Below, one piece after another: positions 1 through 10,533 of a stretch of DNA of 64,000 nt. The first letter of the stretch is position 1. Every line of letters starts with the position of its first letter. Under the pieces are notes generated by a model. It was not told the DNA's origin and ran no database searches. It saw nothing but the letters and a program-made list of their open reading frames with translations. Position numbers and translations under genes: made by a program. The DNA is from an uncultured Eubacteriales bacterium (GTDB lineage: Bacteria > Bacillota > Clostridia > Oscillospirales > Oscillospiraceae), in contig UQQF01000008.1 in NCBI GenBank assembly GCA_900543085.1, positions 5,047 to 69,046 on the forward strand, in the 5' to 3' direction.

Positions 1-1170
1 GCGGCTGCGGTTTTGAATCTTGCGGCCTGCGGCCTGGAGCATGTGGACGTGCCGCCGTCCGCGACGCCGGACACGGCGGAGTATTTCGCCGTGGCGGAGC
101 CTGGCGCGGAGGCGGCGTATTACGAGCTGCCGCGCGAATTCGGACGGCACATAGCGGCCGGGGGAACGGCGGTGCGCTGCCCCGGCGGCTCGGGCTGCGA
201 GGCCTACGCCATGGAGGGCGCAGGGCTCACCAGGCTGGAGAGCCGGGAGTTCAAGGCCGGATACGAGCGCTTCGGGCGCGAATATAGTATTGAAGTGTAC
301 TGGTGCGAGCGCGACGGGGCCGCGGTCGTGACCGGCTTCGGCGGCGACGCAGAGCTTGCGCAGGTGCTGCCCGGGAACCGGGCGCTGGTGGGTCTGGACT
401 GCCGGGGCGCGGCGGAGTGCGGCGCGTACCCAGTCGTGCTGCACCTGGAGAGCGGCGAGGTGGAGGACGCCTTTGCCGCCTGCGGCCTGGAGAGCTTGCG
501 CGGCCTGACGGACTTTGAGCTCCTGCCCGGCGGCGAGAGCGCGCTGGTCACGCAGAGCGCGCCGGAGGGGAACGTCTACTGGCTGTGCCGGCTTCCGGAG
601 GGCGGCCTGACCTGCCTGAACGACCTCGTCCCCGCGAACTGGCAGGGGAACGTGAGCCTGCGCGCGGCCGGCGAGGGGCTGAGCGTCATGGAGACGCGCA
701 CGGTGGGCTTTGACGCGCAGGACGAGCGCGGCTATGTCGACTGCGTGCTCTGGTACGTCTCGCCCGGGAGCCTGTCCGTCCGCCGCGTGTACTCCGGTCC
801 GCTGGAGGGCGCGTCCGAGGACGGCTCGGGCATATACCCCGGCGGCGGCACGGCGCTGCTGTCGGACGAGCGCGGAGTGCGCGGCGTGGACCTCGCGACG
901 GGGGAGACGTTCGCGGTCTCGCCCGAGCCCTTCGCCGGGCGCGTGAGCTTCAGCCCGGACGGGGAGCGCGCCGCGCTGATGCGTCTGCGCGGAGACGCGC
1001 GCATAGAGCGGCTGGAGATGGTGGACTTCAACGCCAGGACCGTGTGCGAGCTGCCGCTCCCGGACGCCGGGATAAGCCCGGACAGCCTCCGCTGGGCGGA
1101 CGACGAGCGCCTGGTCATAGACGACGGCGAGTACGACCCGACCCGCGTCTGGCTCTATACACTGAAATAA
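1..1170 (+). CDS. Partial lipoprotein, probable beta-propeller (5' end outside window)
   Basis: The frame is already open at base 1 and runs to a TAA at 1168-1170, so the start and most of the signal peptide lie upstream of the window. The first visible residues are A-A-A-V-L-N-L-A-A-C, a lipoprotein signal end with lipobox L-A-A-C (Cys codon at 28-30), so the mature protein of about 380 residues should be anchored to the outer face of the membrane. No catalytic motif is visible. Segments such as SFSPDGERAALM near the C-terminus resemble blades of TolB/WD40-like propellers. The TTG at 13 is an internal Leu codon of the signal peptide, not a start. Function unknown. Confidence 0.7.
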   Translation, partial: AAAVLNLAACGLEHVDVPPSATPDTAEYFAVAEPGAEAAYYELPREFGRHIAAGGTAVRCPGGSGCEAYAMEGAGLTRLESREFKAGYERFGREYSIEVYWCERDGAAVVTGFGGDAELAQVLPGNRALVGLDCRGAAECGAYPVVLHLESGEVEDAFAACGLESLRGLTDFELLPGGESALVTQSAPEGNVYWLCRLPEGGLTCLNDLVPANWQGNVSLRAAGEGLSVMETRTVGFDAQDERGYVDCVLWYVSPGSLSVRRVYSGPLEGASEDGSGIYPGGGTALLSDERGVRGVDLATGETFAVSPEPFAGRVSFSPDGERAALMRLRGDARIERLEMVDFNARTVCELPLPDAGISPDSLRWADDERLVIDDGEYDPTRVWLYTLK

Positions 1171-1177
1171 AAAAGGC

Positions 1178-1260
1178 GGCGAACCGCAAAAGCGATTCGC
1201 CATAACAGGGTTGTGGGATAAAGATATGAGCCGGGTCCCCGCATGCCGCCTCGCGGCGGC
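1178..1260. other. Intergenic hairpins after the lipoprotein gene
   Basis: Two stem-loops lie in the 240-base gap before the DUF378 gene. One pairs GGCGAA (1178-1183) with TTCGCC (1196-1201) around an inner GC-rich stem and an AAAA loop. The other pairs GCCGCC (1245-1250) with GGCGGC (1255-1260). Neither has a clear T-run, so they may be weak terminators. No gene was recognised in the rest of the gap. Confidence 0.35.
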
Positions 1261-1410
1261 AATTGGATAAGCTGTGCTTAAATAATAGCGCGGCACTTGA
1301 AAATTTTCAAGAGCGAACGGCGTCGAAAAAACACCAGTTTCGTCGCGCGAATAAAACGCGGCGGCACGGGCAAGCTATGGCATGAGAAAATGCAAAGGAG
1401 GCCGAAAGGC

Positions 1411-1620
1411 ATGATCATGGACCGCATAGCCCTCGTGCTCGCCATCATCGGCGGCATCAACTGGGGCAGCATCGGACTGTTCCGCTTTGACATAGTAGCC
1501 TGGATCTTCGGCGGACAGACCGCGACCGTCAGCCGCGTAATCTATACGCTGGTTGGCCTGGCCGCGCTCTGGTGCATCTCGCTGCTGTTCCGCTCGCGCG
1601 AGGAGGAAGTCAACACCTGA
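1411..1620 (+). CDS. DUF378 small membrane protein (YuzA-like)
   Basis: A 69-residue protein with two hydrophobic helices. The pattern RIALVLAIIGGINWGSIG, then FDIVAWIFGG, then a second helix ending in LVGLAALW is typical of DUF378 proteins; the family role is unknown. ATG 1411 is chosen because AAAGGAGG ends nine bases upstream (1394-1402). The longer frame opening at 1297 has no ribosome site and runs through low-quality sequence. The gene is alone and is closed by the terminator at 1655-1686. Confidence 0.85.
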   Translation: MIMDRIALVLAIIGGINWGSIGLFRFDIVAWIFGGQTATVSRVIYTLVGLAALWCISLLFRSREEEVNT

Positions 1621-1654
1621 GCGCCGGCGCGCAGCGCCCTTTACTGCGGATTCT

Positions 1655-1686
1655 CTCCGCCCCGTCTAACGGGGCGGAGCTTTTTT
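1655..1686 (+). terminator. Rho-independent terminator after the DUF378 gene
   Basis: CTCCGCCCCG (1655-1664) pairs perfectly with CGGGGCGGAG (1670-1679) around TCTAA, followed by six T residues (1681-1686). Confidence 0.9.
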
Positions 1687-1692
1687 GCGCGC

Positions 1693-1721
1693 TTGACAAG
1701 CGGCGGTTTATTATATACAAT
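1693..1721 (+). promoter_or_regulatory. Promoter of proS
   Basis: TTGACA (1693-1698) and TACAAT (1716-1721) are 17 bases apart, immediately after the upstream terminator and about 40 bases before the proS start. No T-box-like leader fits in this space. Confidence 0.85.
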
Positions 1722-1761
1722 GTGGTTTCAGCGAAACGGACGGAAAAGGAGCTTATATATC

Positions 1762-3201
1762 ATGGCGAAGGACAAAAAAGTCGAGAGCATAACCGATATG
1801 GAGCAGGACTTTGCCCAGTGGTTCACCGACGTGTGCCTCAAGGCCGAGCTGGTCGACTACTCCGGGGTAAAGGGTCTTTTCATCCTGCGCCCCTACGGCT
1901 ATGCGATTTGGGAAAACATCCAGGCCGAGCTGGACAGGCAGTTCAAGGCCACGGGACACGAGAACGTCTCCATGCCTCTGCTCATCCCCGAGAGCCTGCT
2001 TCAGAAGGAAAAAGACCACGTTGAGGGCTTCGCGCCCGAGTGCGCGTGGGTCACCGTCGGCGGCAGCGAGGAGCTGCCCGAGCGGCTGTGCATCCGCCCC
2101 ACCAGCGAGACGCTGTTCTGCGAGCACTGGAGCCACATAGTCCACTCCTGGCGCGACCTGCCCTGCCTCTACAACCAGTGGTGCAGCGTGCTCCGCTGGG
2201 AGAAGACCACCCGCCCCTTCCTGCGCGGACGCGAGTTCCTCTGGCAGGAGGGTCACACCATCCACGCCACCGCCGAGGAGGCTCTGCACGAGACGCGGCA
2301 GATGCTCGAGATATACGCCGACGTCTGCGAGAACCTGCTGGCCATGCCCGTGCTGCGCGGCAACAAGACCAACAAGGAGAAGTTCGCCGGCGCGGAGCAC
2401 ACCTACACCGTCGAGTGCATGATGCACGACCACAAGGCGCTGCAGTCCGGCACAAGCCACTACTTCGGCGACGGCTTCGCCAAGGCCTTCGGCATCTCCT
2501 TCTCCGACAGGGAGAACAAGCTGCAGGCTCCGTTTGAGACCAGCTGGGGCATGTCCACCCGCGTGATAGGCGGCCTCATCATGACCCACGGCGACAACAA
2601 CGGCCTGGTGCTCCCGCCGCGCGTGGCGCCCATCCAGGTCATCGTCCTGCCCATCGCCCAGCACAAGCCGGGCGTGGCCGACGCGGCTCAGGCGCTGGTC
2701 GACAGGCTCAAGGCCGCCGGAGTGCGCGTGAAGGGCGACTTCTCCGACAACTCCCCCGGCTGGAAGTTCGCCGAGTGGGAGATGAAGGGCGTCCCCCTGC
2801 GCCTTGAGCTCGGCCCACGCGACATCGAGGCCGGACAGTGCGTGGCCGTGCGCCGCGACAACGGCGAGAAGACCACCCTGCCCCTGGACAACCTCGAGGA
2901 GAGCGTCAAGGCGCTGCTGGAGGGCGTGCAGCAGGGACTGTTCGACAAGGCCAAGCGCAACCTCGACGAGCACACCTACACCGCCGCCACGGTGGAGGAA
3001 GTCAAGGACGTCGTGGAAAACCGCGGCGGCGGCTTCGTGAAGACCATGTGGTGCGGCGACGAGGCCTGCGAGCTGAAGATGAAGGAACTGGCCGGAGTGA
3101 CCAGCCGCTGCATCCCCTTCGAGCAGGAGCACGTCGGCGACGTCTGCCCCGTCTGCGGACGTCCCGCCAAGGAAATGATAGTCTGGGGCGTGGCGTACTG
3201 A
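1762..3201 (+). CDS. proS: Prolyl-tRNA synthetase, type 3 (archaeal/eukaryote-like)
   Basis: Charges tRNA-Pro with proline in the cytosol (class II synthetase). The 479-residue length, the N-terminal start at the catalytic core and the lack of the editing insertion typical of the long bacterial enzyme mark the short ProS form used by many Clostridia. Visible marks are CIRPTSET (motif 2 region), [14 protein letters not shown], the anticodon-binding domain (about residues 275-380), and a C-terminal zinc domain with C-G-D-E-A-C and C-P-V-C ending in Tyr. ATG 1762 follows AAAAGGAG (1744-1751); the frame also opens upstream at 1693, but that lies inside the promoter. Single-gene unit. Confidence 0.97.
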   Translation: MAKDKKVESITDMEQDFAQWFTDVCLKAELVDYSGVKGLFILRPYGYAIWENIQAELDRQFKATGHENVSMPLLIPESLLQKEKDHVEGFAPECAWVTVGGSEELPERLCIRPTSETLFCEHWSHIVHSWRDLPCLYNQWCSVLRWEKTTRPFLRGREFLWQEGHTIHATAEEALHETRQMLEIYADVCENLLAMPVLRGNKTNKEKFAGAEHTYTVECMMHDHKALQSGTSHYFGDGFAKAFGISFSDRENKLQAPFETSWGMSTRVIGGLIMTHGDNNGLVLPPRVAPIQVIVLPIAQHKPGVADAAQALVDRLKAAGVRVKGDFSDNSPGWKFAEWEMKGVPLRLELGPRDIEAGQCVAVRRDNGEKTTLPLDNLEESVKALLEGVQQGLFDKAKRNLDEHTYTAATVEEVKDVVENRGGGFVKTMWCGDEACELKMKELAGVTSRCIPFEQEHVGDVCPVCGRPAKEMIVWGVAY

Positions 3202-3214
3202 TACGCGCCTATCA

Positions 3215-3248
3215 CGGCGGAGCCTCGCGGCAAAGCGAGGCTCCGCCG
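3215..3248 (+). terminator. Strong hairpin after proS
   Basis: CGGCGGAGCCTCGC (3215-3228) pairs with GCGAGGCTCCGCCG (3235-3248) around GGCAAA, a perfect 14-bp stem 14 bases after the stop. There is no T-run, so termination may be Rho-assisted, or the hairpin may protect the mRNA 3' end. Confidence 0.6.
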
Positions 3249-3275
3249 AAGCGCGCCTGAACGGGCGCAAAGCTA

Positions 3276-3304
3276 TTGACAAAGCCCACCCGCTCTGATA
3301 TAAT
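3276..3304 (+). promoter_or_regulatory. Consensus promoter of the pyrimidine operon
   Basis: TTGACA (3276-3281), a 17-base spacer and TATAAT (3299-3304): perfect sigma-A hexamers. The expected start is near 3311, giving a leader of only about 50 bases before pyrC, too short for a Bacillus-type PyrR antiterminator. Confidence 0.92.
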
Positions 3305-3317
3305 ACCGTGAAATGTG

Positions 3318-3338
3318 GCTCGCTTACAGCGGGCTTTT
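3318..3338 (+). promoter_or_regulatory. Small terminator-like hairpin in the pyr leader
   Basis: GCTCGC (3318-3323) pairs with GCGGGC (3329-3334; one G-T pair) around TTACA and is followed by TTTT (3335-3338), all within about 30 bases of the predicted start. It could act as an early attenuator or 5' stabiliser. No matching antiterminator was seen. Confidence 0.35.
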
Positions 3339-3362
3339 AATGCGCCTGAGAGGAGGTACGGC

Positions 3363-4631
3363 ATGGAACGTTTTGTCATTAAAGGCTGCGAAGTGTTTAC
3401 CGACGGGCGTTTTGTTCCCTCCGACGTGGAGGTGGACGGAGGAATCGTTTCCCGCGTGGAGCCCGGTATCGTTCCCGCGCAGGGGATACCTGTTTTCAAT
3501 TTTGATAATTGCCGTATTGTTCCCGGTCTTGTCGATGTTCATGTACATCTTCGAGAGCCGGGATTTTCTTATAAGGAGACGATGGCGACGGGCACCGCCG
3601 CCGCCGCGAGGGGCGGCTACACCGCCGTCTGTGCCATGCCGAACCTGAACCCGGTGCCGGACAGCGCGGAGCACCTGGCCGCGGAGCTGGAGGCCATACG
3701 CCGCGGCGCGTCCGTGGCCGTCTACCCCTACGGCGCGCTGACCGTGGGCGAGCGCGGGGAGGAGATGGCCGACATAGCCGCGCTGGCAGGCTCCGTCGCG
3801 GCCTTCTCCGACGACGGGCGCGGCGTGCAGAGCGCGGACATGATGCGCGAGTGCATGCGCGCCGTGGCCGGTACCGGCAAGATACTGGCCGCGCACTGCG
3901 AGGTGAACGCGCTCTTGAACGGCGGATACATACACGACGGCGAGTACGCCCGCGCCCACGGCCACCGGGGCATCTGCTCCGAGAGCGAGTGGCGCGAGGT
4001 GGAGCGGGACCTGAGCCTGGCCGCCGAGACCGGCTGCGCCTTCCACGTCTGCCACGTATCGACCAAGGAGTCGGTGGAGCTGATACGTCAGGCCAAGAGC
4101 CGGGGCGTGGACGTGACGGCGGAGACTGCGCCGCACTATCTGCTGCTGACGGACGCCGACCTGCAGGAGGACGGCCGATTCAAGATGAACCCGCCGCTGC
4201 GCGGCGAGGCCGACCGCGCCGCGTTGATAGAGGCTCTGCTGGACGGCACGATAGACATGATAGCCACCGACCACGCTCCGCACTCGGCGGAGGAGAAGTC
4301 GCGCGGCCTTGAAAAGAGCGCTATGGGCGTCGTGGGTCTGGAGTGCGCCTTCGCCGTGCTGTACACCGGCCTGGTGGAGACGGGCGTCCTGACGCTCGAG
4401 CGGCTGACGGAGCTGATGAGCTGCGCGCCGGCCAGGCGCTTCAAGCTCCCCGGCGGGGAGATAAAGGCGGGAAGTCCGGCCAATCTGGCCGTTTTCGATA
4501 CGTATACGGAATATACGATAGACCCGGCGGAGTTCGCCTCCATGGGTCGGGCGACGCCCTTCGAGGGCTGGAGAGTCAAGGGTAAATGCTTAATGACAGT
4601 TTGCGCAGGGAGGACAGTATGGAAAGCGTAA
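3363..4631 (+). CDS. pyrC: Dihydroorotase (class I)
   Basis: Cyclises carbamoyl-aspartate to dihydroorotate, the third step of UMP synthesis. The 422-residue amidohydrolase shows D-V-H-V-H-L-R-E-P-G (zinc ligands and carbamoyl-aspartate binding), HCE and HVCHVS, and ATDHAPHS near the C-terminal third, all typical of class I PyrC. ATG 3363 is preceded by AGGAGGT (3351-3357). An in-frame GTG at 3315 would add 16 unconserved residues and has no ribosome site. First gene of the nine-gene operon; its last 13 bases overlap carA. Confidence 0.96.
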   Translation: MERFVIKGCEVFTDGRFVPSDVEVDGGIVSRVEPGIVPAQGIPVFNFDNCRIVPGLVDVHVHLREPGFSYKETMATGTAAAARGGYTAVCAMPNLNPVPDSAEHLAAELEAIRRGASVAVYPYGALTVGERGEEMADIAALAGSVAAFSDDGRGVQSADMMRECMRAVAGTGKILAAHCEVNALLNGGYIHDGEYARAHGHRGICSESEWREVERDLSLAAETGCAFHVCHVSTKESVELIRQAKSRGVDVTAETAPHYLLLTDADLQEDGRFKMNPPLRGEADRAALIEALLDGTIDMIATDHAPHSAEEKSRGLEKSAMGVVGLECAFAVLYTGLVETGVLTLERLTELMSCAPARRFKLPGGEIKAGSPANLAVFDTYTEYTIDPAEFASMGRATPFEGWRVKGKCLMTVCAGRTVWKA

Positions 4632-5707
4632 AGAGAAGAAAGCTGGTGCTCTCAACCGGGAGCGAGTACTGCGGCGAGGGCTTCGGCTCCGACACGGAGC
4701 GCGTCTGCGAGGTGGTGTTCAACACCTCCATGGCCGGGTATCAGGAGATAGTTTCCGACCCCTCGTACACCGACCAGGCGGTGTGCATGACCTATCCCAT
4801 CATAGGCAACTACGGCATCACCGACGAGGACTATGAGACCAAGACGCCGACCATCGGCGCGCTGCTGGTGCGCGACTACAACGACAACCCGTCCAACTTC
4901 CGCTATACCAAGACCCTGGCCGAGCTGATGCAGGAGTACGGCATCCCCGGCCTGGCGGGCATAGACACCCGCCGCCTCACCCGCGAGATACGCAACGCCG
5001 GCAGCCAGAAGGCGCTGCTGTGCGACGCGGCCCTGCCCCTGGAGGCCGCGCTGGAGCGCCTGAACGCCGCCGAGCTGCCCCACGACCAGGTCAGCCGCGT
5101 GAGCTGCACCAAGCGCTGGTACTCGCGCACGACCAACCACAAGTACACCGTCGTGGCCATAGACTGCGGCATCAAGCTGGGCATGGTCAAGGCGCTCAAC
5201 GCCCGCGGCTGCAACGTCACGGTCGTGCCCTACAACACCAGCGCCGAGGAGATAGCCTTCATGGCTCCGGACGGCATACTGCTGTCCAACGGCCCCGGTG
5301 ACCCGGAGGACGTGCCGGAGGTAGTGGAGACCGTGCGCGCGCTGAAAGGCCGCTGCCCCATCATGGGCATCTGCCTGGGTCACCAGATGATAGCCCTCGC
5401 CCACGGCGCGAAGACCTACAAGCTCAAGTTCGGCCACCGCGGCGGCAACCACCCCGTGCGCGAGCTGGCCACCGGACACATAGAGATGACCAGCCAGAAC
5501 CACAGCTACGCCGTCGACGCGGCCTCCCTCGAGGGCACCGGCCTCGAGGTCACGCACATAAACCTGCTGGACAACACGGTCGAGGGCATGAAGAGCACGG
5601 ACGGAACCATCTTCTCCGTGCAGTACCACCCGGAGAGCAAGCCCGGTCCGCAGGACAGCGCATATCTGTTCGACCGCTTCGTCGCCATGCTCGGGAAGGG
5701 AGAGTGA
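4619..5707 (+). CDS. carA: Carbamoyl-phosphate synthase, glutaminase (small) subunit
   Basis: Hydrolyses glutamine and channels ammonia to CarB. The 362-residue protein has the N-terminal CPSase small-chain domain ([19 protein letters not shown]) and a C-terminal class I amidotransferase with nucleophile Cys in GICLGHQM, then [10 protein letters not shown] and the His-Glu pair in [13 protein letters not shown] 4619 has AGGGAGGA just upstream and lies inside the end of pyrC. The overlap implies coupled translation. It also supplies carbamoyl phosphate for arginine synthesis if no second copy exists elsewhere. Confidence 0.96.
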   Translation: MESVKRRKLVLSTGSEYCGEGFGSDTERVCEVVFNTSMAGYQEIVSDPSYTDQAVCMTYPIIGNYGITDEDYETKTPTIGALLVRDYNDNPSNFRYTKTLAELMQEYGIPGLAGIDTRRLTREIRNAGSQKALLCDAALPLEAALERLNAAELPHDQVSRVSCTKRWYSRTTNHKYTVVAIDCGIKLGMVKALNARGCNVTVVPYNTSAEEIAFMAPDGILLSNGPGDPEDVPEVVETVRALKGRCPIMGICLGHQMIALAHGAKTYKLKFGHRGGNHPVRELATGHIEMTSQNHSYAVDAASLEGTGLEVTHINLLDNTVEGMKSTDGTIFSVQYHPESKPGPQDSAYLFDRFVAMLGKGE

Positions 5708-5712
5708 GCCAG

Positions 5713-8700
5713 ATGCCCAAGAGAACCGACATACACAAGATACTCGTCATAGGCTCCGGACCCATCGTCATAGGTCAGGCCGCCGAATTCGACTACGCCG
5801 GCACCCAGGCCTGCCTCGCGCTGCGCGAGGAGGGATACGAGGTCGTGCTGGCCAACTCCAACCCCGCGACCATCATGACCGACACCAGCGTGGCGGACAA
5901 GGTGTACATGGAGCCGCTGACCGCCGAGTATGTCGCGCGCATCATCCGCTATGAGCGCCCGGACGCCATCGTCCCCGGCATAGGCGGCCAGACCGGCCTG
6001 AACCTCGCCGTGGAGCTGCAAAAGCTCGGCGTCCTCGCCGAGTGCCGCGTGGAGGTGCTGGGCACCAGCGTGGAGAGCATAGAGCTGGCCGAGGATCGCG
6101 AGAAGTTCAAGGAGCTGTGCGAGAGCCTGGGCGAGCCGGTGCTTCCCAGCGAGACCGCCGAGACGCTGGAGGGCTGCATCGAGGCCGCCGCGCGCATCGG
6201 CTACCCCGTCGTGCTGCGCCCGGCCTTCACGCTCGGCGGCACCGGCGGCGGCTTCGCCGACGACGAGGCCGAGCTGCGCGAGCTGGCCAAGCACGCCCTG
6301 GCCGTCTCACCCGTGCACCAGGTGCTGGTCGAAAAGAGCATTCGCGGCTACAAGGAGATAGAGTACGAGGTCATGCGCGACGCCGCCGACACGGCCATCG
6401 CGGTCTGCAACATGGAGAACATCGACCCCGTGGGCATACACACCGGCGACAGCATCGTCGTCGCGCCCAGCCAGACGCTGACCAACCGCGAGTACCAGAT
6501 GCTGCGCGACAGCGCGCTGAAGATAATCCGCGCCCTGGGCGTCGAGGGCGGCTGCAACGTGCAGTTCGCGCTCGACCCGGAGAGCTTCCAGTACTTCCTC
6601 ATAGAGGTCAACCCGCGCGTGAGCCGCTCCTCGGCTCTCGCCAGCAAGGCCACCGGCTACCCGATAGCGCGCGTCAGCGCCAAGATAGCCGCCGGACTGC
6701 GCCTGGACGAGATACAGCTCGCCAACACCCCGGCCAGCTTTGAGCCGACGCTCGACTACGTGGTCACCAAGATGCCGCGCTTCGCCTTCGACAAGTTCGC
6801 GGGCGCCAGCAACAAGCTCGGCACCCAGATGAAGGCCACCGGCGAGGTCATGGCCGTCGGCCGCACGATAGAGGAGAGCCTCTTGAAGGCCGTGCGCTCG
6901 CTGGAGATAGGCGCGCACCACCTCTACCTGCCCAAGTTCCACCACATGCCGGTGGACGAGCTGCTCGACTACATCAAGGACGGCACGGACGACCGCATCT
7001 TCGCCCTGGCTCAGCTGATGTGGCTGGGCGTGGACTACAACCGCCTGTGCAACATCACCGGCATCGACATGCTGTTCCTGGACAAGATACACAACATAGT
7101 CGAGCTGGAGCGCGAGATAAAGGACGAGCCGATAACGCGCGAAAACCTCCTGCGCGCCAAGCGCATGGGCTTTTCCGACCGCCACCTCGCCCACCTGTGG
7201 AAGTGCAGTGAGCAGGACGTGTATGAGAAGCGGCGCGAATTCGGCGTCTTCCCAGTGTACAAGATGATAGACACCTGCGCCAGCGAGTTTGAGAGCTACG
7301 TGCCCTACTTCTACTCCACCTACGAGGAGGAGAACGAGAGCGTCGTATCCGACCGGCCGAAGGTCATCGTCCTCGGCGCGGGTCCCATCCGCATAGGCCA
7401 GGGCGTGGAGTTCGACTACTCCACCGTCCACGCGGTCAAGACCATCCGCGCGCACGGCTACGAGGCCATAATAATCAACAACAACCCCGAGACCGTCTCC
7501 ACCGACTACACCACCAGCGACAAGCTCTACTTCGAGCCGCTGACGGTCGAGGACGTCATGAACGTCATAGAGCTGGAGAAGCCCCTGGGCGTCATCGCCA
7601 CCCTGGGCGGCCAGACCGCGATAAACCTGGCTCAGCCGCTGATGGAGCGCGGCGTGAAGCTGATAGGCACCGACTGCGCGGCCATAGAGCGCGCCGAGAA
7701 CCGCGACAGCTTTGAAAAGCTGCTGCTGGCCGAGGGCATACCCCAGCCCGAGGGCCGCGCCGTCACCAGCGTGGACGCCGGCGCTAAGGCCGCCGGGCAG
7801 ATCGGCTACCCCGTGCTGGTGCGCCCGAGCTTCGTCCTCGGCGGCCGCGCGATGCAGATAGTCGCGGACGAAACCTCACTGCGCTACTACCTCGAGAACG
7901 CGGTGCGCATAGACGAGAAGCAGCCCGTGCTGGTCGACCGCTACATCTCCGGGCGCGAGTGCGAGGTCGACGCGGTCTGCGACGGCGTGAACGTGTTCGT
8001 CCCCGGCATAATGGAGCACGTGGAGCGCACGGGCGTGCACTCCGGCGACTCGATAAGCGTCTACCCGCCCTACAACCTCAGCGACAAGGTGAAGGCGACG
8101 ATACTCGACTACACCCGCCGCCTCGGCCTGGCCATAGGCATCGTCGGCCTCTACAACATCCAGTTCATCGTGGACAAGAACGACGACGTGTATATCATCG
8201 AGGTCAACCCGCGCTCGAGCCGCACCGTGCCCTTCATATCCAAGGCCACGGGCTGGTCGCTGGCCGACATCGGCACGCTGGCCATGCTGGGCGTGAGCCT
8301 GCCCGAGCAGGGCATAACCGAGCTGTGCCCCGCCGACCGCGAGCGCTTCTATGTCAAGGCTCCGGCCTTCAGCTTCTCCAAGCTCTCCGGCCTGGACGCC
8401 TACCTCTCCCCGGAGATGAAGTCCACCGGCGAGGCCATAGGCAGCGACAAGACGATAAACCGCGCGCTCTACAAGGCGCTGCAGGCGTCCGGGATGCGCG
8501 TGGCCAACTCCGGCACCGTGTTCGTGACCATCGCCGACTGCGACAAGGAGGAGGCTCTGCCGCTCATCCGCCGTTTCTACGACCTCGGCTTCAACATCGA
8601 GGCCACCGAGGGCACGGCGAGGTTCCTCAAGAGCCACGGCATCCGCACGCGCGTCAGGCGCAAGATAAGCGAGGGCAGCGAGGAGATACTCGACTCCATC

Positions 8701-8889
8701 CGCCGCGGCTATGTGAGCTACGTCATCAACACCCGCGACGTCAGCTCGACCAGCAGCCACTCCGACGGCTACGAGATCCGCCGCTGCGCCGTCGAGAACA
8801 ACGTGAGCATCTTCACCAGCCTGGACACCGTCCGCGTGCTGCTGGACGTGCTCGAGGAGATAACCATTTCGATCTCGACCATAGACTGA
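5713..8889 (+). CDS. carB: Carbamoyl-phosphate synthase, large subunit
   Basis: Makes carbamoyl phosphate from bicarbonate, ammonia and two ATP. The 1058-residue protein shows the expected internal duplication: [21 protein letters not shown] near residue 10 and [19 protein letters not shown] near residue 555 open the two ATP-grasp halves, and a C-terminal MGS-like domain (about 930-1058) carries the allosteric region. ATG 5713 ([11 protein letters not shown]) matches the usual start and sits nine bases after AAGGGAG; a GTG at 5704 overlaps the carA stop but has no spacing for a ribosome site. Confidence 0.97.
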   Translation: MPKRTDIHKILVIGSGPIVIGQAAEFDYAGTQACLALREEGYEVVLANSNPATIMTDTSVADKVYMEPLTAEYVARIIRYERPDAIVPGIGGQTGLNLAVELQKLGVLAECRVEVLGTSVESIELAEDREKFKELCESLGEPVLPSETAETLEGCIEAAARIGYPVVLRPAFTLGGTGGGFADDEAELRELAKHALAVSPVHQVLVEKSIRGYKEIEYEVMRDAADTAIAVCNMENIDPVGIHTGDSIVVAPSQTLTNREYQMLRDSALKIIRALGVEGGCNVQFALDPESFQYFLIEVNPRVSRSSALASKATGYPIARVSAKIAAGLRLDEIQLANTPASFEPTLDYVVTKMPRFAFDKFAGASNKLGTQMKATGEVMAVGRTIEESLLKAVRSLEIGAHHLYLPKFHHMPVDELLDYIKDGTDDRIFALAQLMWLGVDYNRLCNITGIDMLFLDKIHNIVELEREIKDEPITRENLLRAKRMGFSDRHLAHLWKCSEQDVYEKRREFGVFPVYKMIDTCASEFESYVPYFYSTYEEENESVVSDRPKVIVLGAGPIRIGQGVEFDYSTVHAVKTIRAHGYEAIIINNNPETVSTDYTTSDKLYFEPLTVEDVMNVIELEKPLGVIATLGGQTAINLAQPLMERGVKLIGTDCAAIERAENRDSFEKLLLAEGIPQPEGRAVTSVDAGAKAAGQIGYPVLVRPSFVLGGRAMQIVADETSLRYYLENAVRIDEKQPVLVDRYISGRECEVDAVCDGVNVFVPGIMEHVERTGVHSGDSISVYPPYNLSDKVKATILDYTRRLGLAIGIVGLYNIQFIVDKNDDVYIIEVNPRSSRTVPFISKATGWSLADIGTLAMLGVSLPEQGITELCPADRERFYVKAPAFSFSKLSGLDAYLSPEMKSTGEAIGSDKTINRALYKALQASGMRVANSGTVFVTIADCDKEEALPLIRRFYDLGFNIEATEGTARFLKSHGIRTRVRRKISEGSEEILDSIRRGYVSYVINTRDVSSTSSHSDGYEIRRCAVENNVSIFTSLDTVRVLLDVLEEITISISTID

Positions 8890-8890
8890 C

Positions 8891-9622
8891 ATGAACAAAG
8901 GCTTATTTACCTTAATTGAAAACGAGGAGCTCGTCCCCGGCTTCCACCGGCTCACCTTCGCCGGGGACGCCTCCGCCGTGACCCGGCCGGGCATGTTCGC
9001 CGAGGTCTCGATACCCGGGTACTTCCTCCGCCGCCCGTTTTCGGTGGCGGATGCGGACGGAGACCGCCTGGTGCTGGCCGTGCGCGTGCGCGGCGAGGGC
9101 ACGGCGGCGCTGACCGCGATGGAGCCGGGCGCCGTGCTGGACATACTCACCGGACTGGGCAACGGCTTTGACCTTGACTGCGCCGGGGAGCGGCCGCTGC
9201 TCGTCGGCGGCGGGAGCGGAGTGCCCGCCCTCTACATGGCCTGCCGCGAGCTGGTCGCGCGCGGAGCCAGGCCCGTCGCGGCGCTCGGCTTCAACAGCGC
9301 GTCCGAGAGCTTCTATGCGGACGACTTCGCCGCCCTGGGCGCCGAGACGGCGGTGTACACCGGCGACGGCTCGCTGGGTGCAAAGGGCGTCGTGACGGAC
9401 GCGCTGAGGGACTTTGACTACAGCTACGTCTACGCCTGCGGCGGCATACCGATGCTGAAGATAGTCGACGTCTCGGCAAATACCGGCGCGCAGTTCTCGC
9501 TGGAGGCGCGCATGGGCTGCGGCTTCGGCGCCTGCATGGGCTGCACTGTGGAGACGCAGGACGGGCCGAAGCGCGTCTGCAAGGACGGGCCGGTATTCAG
9601 AAAGGGGGAGCTGCTGTGGTAA
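8891..9622 (+). CDS. pyrK: Dihydroorotate dehydrogenase B, electron-transfer subunit
   Basis: Passes electrons from PyrD to NAD+ through FAD and a [2Fe-2S] cluster. The 243-residue protein has the ferredoxin-reductase fold: FLRRPFSVAD (flavin contact), VGGGSGVPALYMACREL (NAD side), and the cluster cysteines in MGCGFGACMGCTVET plus RVCKDGPVF near the end. The start lies one base after the carB stop and the end overlaps pyrD by seven bases. With pyrD it defines a type 1B enzyme, as expected for an anaerobe without a quinone-linked PyrD. Confidence 0.95.
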   Translation: MNKGLFTLIENEELVPGFHRLTFAGDASAVTRPGMFAEVSIPGYFLRRPFSVADADGDRLVLAVRVRGEGTAALTAMEPGAVLDILTGLGNGFDLDCAGERPLLVGGGSGVPALYMACRELVARGARPVAALGFNSASESFYADDFAALGAETAVYTGDGSLGAKGVVTDALRDFDYSYVYACGGIPMLKIVDVSANTGAQFSLEARMGCGFGACMGCTVETQDGPKRVCKDGPVFRKGELLW

Positions 9623-10533
9623 GCACTGCCGTCACGCTCTGCGGCGAGCGCATAGCAAACCCGATAATCCCGGCGAGCGGCACCTTCGGCTACGGCTATG
9701 AGTTCGCCGACATCTACGACATAAACTGCCTCGGCTCCCTGACCATCAAGGGCACCACGGCCTATCCGCGCTTTGGGAACCCCACGCCGCGCATCGCCGA
9801 CGCGCCGGCCGGTATGCTCAACAGCGTGGGGCTGCAAAACCCCGGCGTGGAGGACGTGATACACTCCGAGCTGCCCAGGCTCGCGCGCGTGTTCGACAAG
9901 CGCGTCGTGGCCAACGTCTGCGGCTTCTCCGTCGGCGAGTACGTCGCCGTGGCGGAGCGTTTCGACGACTGCGACCAGGTGGGCTGGATAGAGCTGAACA
10001 TAAGCTGCCCCAACGTACACGGCGGCGGCATGGGCTTCGGCACGACCACGGAGGGCGCGGCCATAGTGACGCGCGAGGTCAGGCGCGCGGTGAAAAAGCC
10101 CGTCATAGTCAAGCTCACGCCCAATGTCACGGACATAGTGTCCATCGCCCGCGCCTGCGAGGACGCCGGGGCGGACGGCCTGTCCCTGATAAACACTGTG
10201 CTGGCCATGCGCATAGACCCCGCGACGCGCCGGCCCGTGCTGGCCAACGTGACCGGCGGCCTCTCCGGCGCGGCCGTGTTCCCGCTGGCCGTGCGCATGG
10301 TCTGGCAGGTGTTCGAGGCCGTGAGCATACCGATAATAGGCATGGGCGGCGTGCGCAGCGCGCGCGACGTCATAGAGCTGATGCTCGCCGGGGCGACCGC
10401 CGTCGGAGTCGGCGCGGCCAACCTGGTTAACCCCTACGCCGCCAGGGACATAATAGACGCCCTGCCGGCGGAGATGGAGAAGTACGGAATAAACAATCTG
10501 GCGGATATAATAGGAGGAGCACACAATGGGTAA
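9616..10533 (+). CDS. pyrD: Dihydroorotate dehydrogenase B, catalytic subunit
   Basis: Oxidises dihydroorotate to orotate with FMN and hands electrons to PyrK. The 305-residue TIM barrel carries the class 1 catalytic cysteine in ELNISCPNVHGGGM, the FMN-contacting segments VIVKLTPNVTD and NTVLAMRID, and the phosphate site IIGMGGVRSARD and GATAVGVGAAN. GTG 9616 lies within the last codons of pyrK, preceded by AAGGGGGAG. The 3' end overlaps pyrF by eight bases. Confidence 0.95.
   Translation: MVSTAVTLCGERIANPIIPASGTFGYGYEFADIYDINCLGSLTIKGTTAYPRFGNPTPRIADAPAGMLNSVGLQNPGVEDVIHSELPRLARVFDKRVVANVCGFSVGEYVAVAERFDDCDQVGWIELNISCPNVHGGGMGFGTTTEGAAIVTREVRRAVKKPVIVKLTPNVTDIVSIARACEDAGADGLSLINTVLAMRIDPATRRPVLANVTGGLSGAAVFPLAVRMVWQVFEAVSIPIIGMGGVRSARDVIELMLAGATAVGVGAANLVNPYAARDIIDALPAEMEKYGINNLADIIGGAHNG

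Noticed and set aside
1200..1300. Small structured RNA after the first gene
   Set aside because: Two short hairpins are present, but no match to SRP RNA, 6S RNA, tRNA or T-box features could be recognised by eye.
1753..3282. 509-codon open frame antisense to proS
   Set aside because: High-GC codon bias keeps the complementary frame open. Its translation is low-complexity (Val, Ala, His, Gly rich) with no domain. The same holds for long antisense frames under pyrC, carA, carB, the TRAP genes and the V-ATPase genes.
3305..3362. PyrR-dependent attenuator before pyrC
   Set aside because: The leader is about 50 bases, too short for the antiterminator, anti-antiterminator and terminator set, and no PyrR-binding loop is seen. 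Only a small hairpin is reported.
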